In this document: piece after piece, positions 36,450 to 41,207 of the stretch | How positions within the stretch are numbered: the stretch's first letter is position 1 | Layout of the letters: every line of letters begins with the position of its first letter | Source of the DNA: Actinopolymorpha alba DSM 45243 | GTDB lineage: Bacteria > Actinomycetota > Actinomycetes > Propionibacteriales > Actinopolymorphaceae | Direction of reading: 5' to 3' | Assembly: GCF_000373925.1 (NCBI RefSeq) | Contig: NZ_KB892793.1 | Location: 1-41,207 of the forward strand | DNA: 41,207 nt | Translations under genes and position numbers: made by a program | The notes under the pieces: model-generated | The model's input: the letters and a program-made list of their open reading frames with translations, nothing else | Told to the model about the DNA's origin: nothing | The model's database searches: none

Positions 36450-36884
36450 CTAGAACTGCAGGGCGTTGAACCGGTGGAGCAGGCGGCCCAGGGCCTCCAG
36501 ATCCCGGCGCGGCCAGGAGTCGAGCAACGCGCGGAACTGCGCGCGCCGGGCCTCCTGCGCCGCACTCAGCCGGGCCGTGCCCTCCTCGGTAAGCCGCAGG
36601 GTGACGGAACGCCGGTCCTCCGCGTCCTCCGCACGCTCGACCAGGCCGAGACGCTCAAGTAACCCCACCTGGCGGCTGATCGTCGGCTTGCCGACGCCGA
36701 AGTACGACGCGACGTCGGTCATCCGCGTGCCGTCAGTCTGCTGGAGCAGGGTCAGGATGCCGTACGCCGCGGCGCCGATGTCGGGATGGACCTCCCGGGC
36801 GATGGAGCCCGAGGTCGCGCGGGCACGGCGTAGCAGGACCGTGAGCTCGTGCTCGACGGCCTCGACCGGATCGTTGTCACCCAA
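36450..36884 (-). CDS. MarR-family transcriptional regulator
   Basis: The 144-residue protein has a winged helix (AAYGILTLLQQTDGTRMTDV, FGVGKPTISRQVGLLERLGL, wing AEDAEDRRSVTLRLTEEG) and flanking dimerisation helices ending LLHRFNALQF. A TTG start at 36884 is used because AGGAGGG lies 9 bases upstream and no other start fits in frame. It shares only general similarity with the first MarR gene. Its target is not apparent; the closest gene on the same strand is the small Cys-rich gene 32 bases upstream. Confidence 0.88.
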   Translation of the reverse strand: MGDNDPVEAVEHELTVLLRRARATSGSIAREVHPDIGAAAYGILTLLQQTDGTRMTDVASYFGVGKPTISRQVGLLERLGLVERAEDAEDRRSVTLRLTEEGTARLSAAQEARRAQFRALLDSWPRRDLEALGRLLHRFNALQF

Positions 36885-36916
36885 CCGGGCAGCCCTCCTG
36901 ACGCGACCGCGCCGGT

Positions 36917-37123
36917 TCAGCGGAAGTGCGCGGGGCAGTAGAACGCGCCAGAACTATGGTCCCAGACCCAGCCCTCGTGGTCCGTCAGGTAGATGCGTAC
37001 CTGCCGCTGCGACCCCACCCAGAGACCATGATCGTGGGGGTGGAACACGATGCATGCCTGGCATTCGTCGCACGTGACCATGGCAAAGTAGCCGGCGTCC
37101 TCGTCGCCACGGATGCGAATCAT
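36917..37123 (-). CDS. Small Cys-rich hypothetical protein
   Basis: The 68-residue protein contains a probable zinc site made of CDECQAC near residue 18 and CPAHF at the C-terminus, with HPHDHG between. The layout (two Cys pairs on short turns separated by beta strands such as RQVRIYLTDHEGWVWD) suggests a small zinc-ribbon fold. ATG 37123 has AGGA 9 bases before it. It lies directly upstream of the second marR gene on the same strand. Product and role are unknown. Confidence 0.65.
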   Translation of the reverse strand: MIRIRGDEDAGYFAMVTCDECQACIVFHPHDHGLWVGSQRQVRIYLTDHEGWVWDHSSGAFYCPAHFR

Positions 37124-37422
37124 CGGCGTGATCCTACCCGTTGTCAGTCCGCAATCCGGGCGGACGAACCACCGGCCCCGGGTGGGCGAGTCGCGGCGCC
37201 CGGATCAGCGGTAGCGGCCGGGGTCAGCACGATGTCGTCCGGCCGATCAGGAACCTTCGTCGTGGTTGGTCAACGGAGTCGACGCCCATCAGCCCCCCAT
37301 CGCCAGGCGGGGGTGCGAGTGCGGCGCGCGAGTATGACAGGGATTGTGAGCATTGGAAGGCATTGTCCCCCTGGATTGCCGGCGCCGACGTGAGGTACGA
37401 AGGAACGAGCGGGGTGATGGCC
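37124..37422. other. Intergenic region
   Basis: These 300 bases separate the Cys-rich gene from the plus-strand hydrolase. I see no supported gene, terminator or promoter; frames on the minus strand lack protein character. Confidence 0.5.
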
Positions 37423-37506
37423 ATGAGCGAGCGCAGTGAGCGAATCATCCAACACAGCGCCTCGAGTGCCTCGTGCGCGCCCGCAGCGAAGCGAGGACGC
37501 GCATGA
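37423..37506 (+). repeat. GAGCGAGC-type repeat forming a 27-codon leader frame
   Basis: The sequence reads ATG AGC GAG CGC AGT GAG CGA ATC ATC, ends in a GCAGCGAAGCGAGG run, and forms a frame (MSERSERIIQ...) whose TGA overlaps the hydrolase ATG at 37503-37506. Such GAGCGAGC runs recur in actinomycete genomes. It may be a repeat that supplies a leader peptide coupling translation to the next gene. Confidence 0.5.
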
Positions 37507-38174
37507 GCGTTCCGGTCGCGGTCGAGGTAGGCGCTCCCGCCGAGGGTGTCCGCCTCCTCGGTGATCTCGTCGTACCCCAGCCGGCGTACGGCGTCGTGCT
37601 CTTCGCGCATGGTTCGGGCAGCTCCCGCCACAGTCCCCGCAACCGCGCGGTCGCCAAGGCCCTGCAGGACGGCGGGTTCGCGACCGTGCTGCTGGATCTC
37701 CTGACCGCCGAGGAGGAGGAACGCGACTACCGCACGGCCGAGCTGCGGTTTGACATCGGCCTGCTGAGTCGTCGCCTGATCAGCACGGCGGACCAGCTGA
37801 GAGAGTGGGAAAGCACCCGCGACCTACCACTTGGGATCTTTGGCGCCAGCACGGGAGCGGCGAGTGCGCTGGTCGCGGCGGCTGAGCGTCCTGAGAGCGT
37901 CCGGGCCGTGGTGTCGCGGGGTGGCCGCCCGGATCTCGCGGGTACGGCATTGCGCAGGGTCCGCGCGCCCACCCTTCTCATCGTCGGAGGCGCTGACCAC
38001 CACGTGTTACGCCTCAACCAGCAGGCCGCGGAACAGCTCTCCGCGCCGCACGAGCTGCGGGTCGTGCCCGGAGCGACGCATCTGTTCGAGGAACCAGGCA
38101 CCCTCGAACAGGTGGCCCTGCACGCCGCGGACTGGTGCGATCGCTACCTGCGGCAGACGGCGCGAGCCGGTTGA
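37503..38174 (+). CDS. Dienelactone hydrolase-like alpha/beta hydrolase
   Basis: The 223-residue protein starts MSVPVAVEVGAPAEGVRLLG and has the alpha/beta hydrolase core: oxyanion segment VLFAHGSGSSRHSPRN, nucleophile elbow GIFGASTGAAS (Ser), acid VGGADHHVL (Asp) and GATHLFEEPGTL (His). Proteins of this form are found in actinomycetes, often beside phosphoribosyltransferases, but no such domain or gene is present here. Substrate unknown; probably a cytoplasmic ester or thioester hydrolase. The start overlaps the leader frame described above. Confidence 0.85.
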   Translation: MSVPVAVEVGAPAEGVRLLGDLVVPQPAYGVVLFAHGSGSSRHSPRNRAVAKALQDGGFATVLLDLLTAEEEERDYRTAELRFDIGLLSRRLISTADQLREWESTRDLPLGIFGASTGAASALVAAAERPESVRAVVSRGGRPDLAGTALRRVRAPTLLIVGGADHHVLRLNQQAAEQLSAPHELRVVPGATHLFEEPGTLEQVALHAADWCDRYLRQTARAG

Positions 38175-38202
38175 GCTGACGGGCTGAAACGGACGGGCCA
38201 CG

Positions 38203-38376
38203 ATGGGACGCCAGGGCCTGTATCTGACCATCATGGGCGTCTGCGTCGGACTGTTCGTCCTCGCCTGGCTCGTGGTGAGCCGTTTCTCTGTCCCGGCGGC
38301 GGTGGCAATGTCGGCCGTCGCGGCGGTGCTGCCGCCAGTGGCCGCGATCGTCGCCAACAGCCGCCGAGACCAGTAA
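38203..38376 (+). CDS. Small membrane protein (DUF3099-like)
   Basis: The 57-residue protein has two transmembrane segments: YLTIMGVCVGLFVLAWLVV (about 7-25) and AAVAMSVVAAVLPPVAAIVA-type sequence (about 31-51), ending NSRRDQ. The pattern resembles actinobacterial DUF3099 proteins but lacks their longer N-terminal tail; a TGA in frame five codons upstream of ATG 38203 rules out a longer version. It follows the hydrolase stop by 28 bases and may be co-transcribed. Function is unknown. Confidence 0.7.
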   Translation: MGRQGLYLTIMGVCVGLFVLAWLVVSRFSVPAAVAMSAVAAVLPPVAAIVANSRRDQ

Positions 38377-38386
38377 GAGGCGCCAC

Positions 38387-38440
38387 CGCCTGGAACCTCT
38401 TGACGGCGGCCGCGGTCTGGGGTCCGTAGTCACCGTCGCC
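38387..38440 (-). pseudogene. Peptidoglycan-binding domain fragment
   Basis: One minus-strand frame reads GDGDYGPQTAAAVKRFQA, a textbook repeat core of the PG_binding_1 domain. It is not part of a complete gene: there is no start and the frame runs on antisense to the small membrane protein. It looks like the relic of a cell-wall-binding protein. The remaining bases to 38684 hold no supported gene and should contain the kinase promoter. Confidence 0.4.
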
Positions 38441-38684
38441 GGGTGGTCACGGAACGGCGCGGCGCCTTCAGTGGCGTACGTTCTGGACGTCGAGGTCGGT
38501 GACATCCTGAACTCCCTTCCCGTACGGCTGAGCCGTCGGGCTGGGCGACGTCTCCTGCAACGTACCGGGGCAACCAGGACGTCGGCACTAGTGTCTTTCT
38601 GGTAATGCGGGGCCGCCATCCGGCCCGGCGGCCAGGCCGGCCCGAAATCCCGGGTCCTGGCGCGGTGGTAGGAAGAGGAGATCG

Positions 38685-40337
38685 GTGCAGCCACTACAGG
38701 GGGGCGATCCGCGGCGGATTGGCGTGTACGCCGTACACAGCAGGCTCGGGACTGGCGCGATGGGCACCGTCTATCTCGGCACCTCGCCCGGCGGCCGGCC
38801 GGTCGCGGTGAAGGTCGCCCGACCCGAGCTCGCCGACGATCCGGAGTTTCGCGAACGCTTCCGCCGCGAGGTCGAGATGGCTCGGCGGGTCGGTGGCTTC
38901 TGGACGGCCGCCGTCGTCGACGCCGAGCCGGATGCCGCGGAGCCCTGGCTCGCGACGGAGTACGTCGCGGGGCCGACCCTGGCCCAGGCGGTGGTCGAGC
39001 ACGGGCCGCTGCCCGAGGCTGCGGTACGCCGCCTGGCGGCTGGGCTGACCGAGGCGCTCGCCGCGATCCACCACGTCGGGCTGGTGCACCGCGACATCAA
39101 GCCGTCGAACGTACTCCTTGGAGCCGACGGCCCGCGCCTCATCGACTTCGGGATCTCCCAGGCCCTCGAACGCGTGAAACTCACCGCGACCGGCGTGTTC
39201 CTCGGAACGCCCGGCTTCCTCTCCCCCGAGCAGATCACTGGCGATCATGTCGGCCCGGCCAGCGACGTGTTCGCGCTGGGCGCCGTTCTCGTCTATGCCG
39301 CGACCGGGTGCGGGCCGTTCGGAGACGGCCAGACCTCAGCGCTGATGTACCGCGCGATGTACGGCGAGCCGAAGTTGGACGGCGTACCCGCCGAGTTGCG
39401 TGAGTCGATCATTGCCTGTCTCGACCGCGATCCGGGGCAGCGGCCCACTCCTGTGGTCCTGCTGAGAGAGTTCGGGATCGCCGAGGCCAGCTCGCCCGCG
39501 CCTCCTGACTGGCTGCCCGCGCCCGTCCAGACGCTCGTCAGTCGCTACCACACTGAACTGCATGAACGCATGACCGCTCAGGACGGGCCAGCTCCGAATG
39601 GGCCGGCTCAGGACGGGCCAGCTCAGAGCAGCCCAGCTCAGGGCGGCGGGTCCACGCACAACTCGTCACCGTCGAGCGGTCCTGTGCCGGTCGACGCGCC
39701 GCCGGGCATGACAGCGTCCCCGCCGTCGACCCGCGTCTACACCGCGATGACCGCCGCACCGGTCCCACCACCACCCAACGGTCCGATGGCGGGTGGTGTG
39801 ACGGCGGGTGGTGTGACGGCGGGTGGTGGCGGAGTCCGATTCGGTAACTCCCCGTCTGCGGCGTTCCTGTGGGGACTTCTGAGCATGACCGGCGCACTGG
39901 TGGCGGCCGCGGTGGCCGCCGAGGAATCCGGCGCCCGCCCGATGGTGCGGGCCGCGGCGCTCGCGACGTTCATCATGCTTGTCGTCACCGGAAGCGCCCA
40001 GCTGTTACGTTCCCTCCGCCCCCGCCTCACGCTGGAGGTCAACGCGTACGGCCTCACCGTGGTCAAGGGGCGCGACCAATGGCAGGTGCCGTGGACCGCC
40101 GTCGCGCGGACGCGGTTGGTCGACGACAGTTCCCGGCCCTGGCTGGTGATCTGGTTGGCCGCCGGTGCCACGCCGGTGACGACGTTTCGTGTCCTCCCCT
40201 TCCGGTCGTATCACGGGGGTCTCCGGCTCTTCCCGGTCGCGCACGAACGCTGGCGGCGCCGGCGTTCCCGCGAGGTACGTGAACTCCGCGCCGCCCTGGC
40301 CTGGCACGGACCCCACTGCTACGACCGCAGCCCATAA
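38685..40337 (+). CDS. Membrane Ser/Thr protein kinase (PknB-type catalytic domain) with PH-like C-terminal domain
   Basis: Residues about 12-265 form a Hanks-type kinase: Gly loop LGTGAMGTVYLG, VAVKVARPE (Lys), catalytic loop HRDIKPSNVLL, DFGIS, activation/P+1 loop GTPGFLSPEQ. A disordered Pro/Gly/Ala linker (about 290-390) contains repeats (AQDGPA, AGGVT). Two membrane helices follow (about 395-415 and 425-445). The last 90 residues (LTLEVNAYGLTVVKGRDQWQ and VPWTAVARTRLV) look like a bacterial PH-like domain. There are no PASTA repeats, so the signal sensed is not the usual muropeptide. GTG 38685 follows AAGAGGAG by 5 bases. It is a single-gene unit ended by a strong hairpin. Confidence 0.92.
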   Translation: MQPLQGGDPRRIGVYAVHSRLGTGAMGTVYLGTSPGGRPVAVKVARPELADDPEFRERFRREVEMARRVGGFWTAAVVDAEPDAAEPWLATEYVAGPTLAQAVVEHGPLPEAAVRRLAAGLTEALAAIHHVGLVHRDIKPSNVLLGADGPRLIDFGISQALERVKLTATGVFLGTPGFLSPEQITGDHVGPASDVFALGAVLVYAATGCGPFGDGQTSALMYRAMYGEPKLDGVPAELRESIIACLDRDPGQRPTPVVLLREFGIAEASSPAPPDWLPAPVQTLVSRYHTELHERMTAQDGPAPNGPAQDGPAQSSPAQGGGSTHNSSPSSGPVPVDAPPGMTASPPSTRVYTAMTAAPVPPPPNGPMAGGVTAGGVTAGGGGVRFGNSPSAAFLWGLLSMTGALVAAAVAAEESGARPMVRAAALATFIMLVVTGSAQLLRSLRPRLTLEVNAYGLTVVKGRDQWQVPWTAVARTRLVDDSSRPWLVIWLAAGATPVTTFRVLPFRSYHGGLRLFPVAHERWRRRRSREVRELRAALAWHGPHCYDRSP

Positions 40338-40348
40338 TGCCGGCAGGC

Positions 40349-40378
40349 TCAAGACCCCTTGTTTTCAAGGGCTCTCGA
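40349..40378. terminator. Bidirectional hairpin between kinase and HNH genes
   Basis: TCAAGACCCCTTG and CAAGGGCTCTCGA pair around TTTT with two mismatches, and CAGG/CCTG extends the stem outward. It sits 11 bases after the kinase stop and 43 bases after the end of the convergent HNH gene. It is the counterpart of 829-858. Confidence 0.65.
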
Positions 40379-40421
40379 GCCTGCTGTCTTGTTTGCTTGT
40401 CTCGTATCTTCCCGGGTCCAG

Positions 40422-41207
40422 CTAGAACGGCCGCGGGTCCGGATCGTCTGGTTCTACCGGATCGGTGAGGCGTGGTGGGGCGACCTGGTACTCCCGCCCG
40501 TGCGGATCGGTATATCGAAGGTGGCCTGGGCTGGTCTGTTCGACTTTCCAGTCGCCTTCGGTTTTCACGCGGTGGTGGCGTCGGCACAGTGGTGCCACGT
40601 TTTCGACGGAGGTCTCACCACCCTCGGAGTATGGCTTCGTATGGTCGAGGTCGCAGTTGATGGCTGGGCGTCTACAGAGCATCCAGGTGCAGCGTTGGTT
40701 GAGTGACTGCACGAACTCTGCCGGAAGTCCGCGTAAGAAGCGTTTGGACAGCGGATGCAGGCTCAGCAGCTGTCCGGTGACGGGGTGGGTGATACCGATG
40801 GCGAACATGGCGTCGGGGTTGTCGAGATGGTTCGCGATGAGTCGCCGCGCTACTTCGGTGAGCACGGGTCCGAACCCGCCAAGCTCCGCTGGCCGCTCCG
40901 CAAGCTCGAACAGGGTCGTGATCGGCGCGTTCAGCTGGAGTTTCGCCTTGATCGCCGCTCTCCAGGACCGGAACGCGGCCGGGATCTCCTGCTCTGGGAT
41001 TGGTTCCCGGTCAGCGTCGCCACCCGGACCGCGTCCGGGTTCGCCGCCTCCCATGGCCGCGTCGCCCTCACCAGTTGCTCCGTTATTGCGGGCCTGACGT
41101 GCGGGCCGGTCCAACGGGTGGGGGTAGGTGGCAGGTTTGCAGTCCTCACACGGGCAGCCCGCAAGGTGGTGGTCGTGGTCGCACCCGCTGTGCCGACACC
41201 CACCCTG
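40422..41207 (-). CDS. DUF222/HNH endonuclease, second copy, 5' truncated
   Basis: The frame is open to the window edge, with the same Cys-rich segment and the HNH motif CDLDHTKPYSEGG...CRRHH as the copy at 1-786. The last 45 residues differ in nine or so positions (for example TEGD for TEGH, GREYQV for SRQYKV), so these are two genes, not one sequence read twice. It converges with the kinase gene. Presumed DNA endonuclease; whether active is unknown. Confidence 0.9.
   Translation of the reverse strand, partial: QGGCRHSGCDHDHHLAGCPCEDCKPATYPHPLDRPARQARNNGATGEGDAAMGGGEPGRGPGGDADREPIPEQEIPAAFRSWRAAIKAKLQLNAPITTLFELAERPAELGGFGPVLTEVARRLIANHLDNPDAMFAIGITHPVTGQLLSLHPLSKRFLRGLPAEFVQSLNQRCTWMLCRRPAINCDLDHTKPYSEGGETSVENVAPLCRRHHRVKTEGDWKVEQTSPGHLRYTDPHGREYQVAPPRLTDPVEPDDPDPRPF
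40567..41207 (-). repeat. Inverted repeat, right copy (pairs with 1-641)
   Basis: Exact reverse complement of 1-641. The pair is in inverted orientation, so recombination between the copies would invert the 40-kb segment between them if they are on one molecule. Confidence 0.9.

Noticed and set aside
37224-37631. 135-residue minus-strand frame across the hydrolase 5' end
   Set aside because: It overlaps the hydrolase core and has no recognisable protein features.
39590-39835. Short tandem repeats in the kinase gene, considered as a repeat array
   Set aside because: They encode the Pro/Ala/Gly linker in frame and vary in length; there are no spacers of CRISPR type.

Overview
The window is high-GC DNA from an actinomycete. 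The best markers are rbpA (an actinobacterial RNA polymerase-binding protein), the whiA–yvcK–rapZ–uvrC block, many GTG starts, and abundant DUF222/HNH and AbiEi-like/DUF559 endonuclease-type genes. The gene mix (GH172, sialidase with LamG domain, sugar-acid genes) would suit a saprophytic Propionibacteriales-type organism, but that placement is inference. No tRNA, rRNA, CRISPR array, prophage or complete insertion sequence was found.

Layout. Both ends are the same 5'-truncated DUF222/HNH endonuclease gene in inverted orientation: bases 1-641 are the reverse complement of 40567-41207, so this is probably a whole contig cut at a repeat. Next on the minus strand come a frameshifted secreted sialidase, a small unknown gene, rbpA and secG (1.0-4.3 kb). 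From 4.3 to 15.9 kb there is an accessory block: YciI-like protein, a decayed HigBA-type toxin-antitoxin pair, an MFS exporter, two paralogous anchored proteins and a 702-residue surface protein, phosphoglucomutase, a lipoate ligase homologue, an enoyl-CoA hydratase homologue, a small secreted protein and a RibD-like enzyme with swapped domain order. This block separates secG-rbpA from tpiA, to which they are normally adjacent. From 15.9 to 24.5 kb lies the conserved minus-strand run uvrC-rapZ-yvcK-whiA-gap-pgk-tpiA. Its yvcK carries a 90-bp in-frame insertion bounded by 13-bp direct repeats.

The 24.6-31.6 kb part holds a Rieske lipoprotein, a sugar-acid catabolic unit (LarA-like protein, UxaA-type dehydratase, divergent FadR-type GntR regulator), an AbiEi/DUF559 gene bracketed by two nearly identical 56-bp hairpin repeats, and a GH172 (DUF2961) glycosidase. 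The 31.8-35.8 kb part is a tightly overlapping operon marR - MFS/carboxypeptidase-regulatory-domain fusion - YceI with a readable promoter and operator. The last 5 kb hold a second MarR regulator, a small Cys-rich protein, an alpha/beta hydrolase, a tiny membrane protein and a Ser/Thr kinase with a PH-like tail.

The most unusual layer is the repeats. At least five families of hairpin or palindromic sequence are scattered through the intergenic regions. Two are tied to endonuclease-like genes (the HNH and DUF559 genes each carry a repeated 3' hairpin), one is dispersed (paired GTTGATCAAC elements at 24.6 and 36.3 kb), and one sits inside a coding frame (yvcK).
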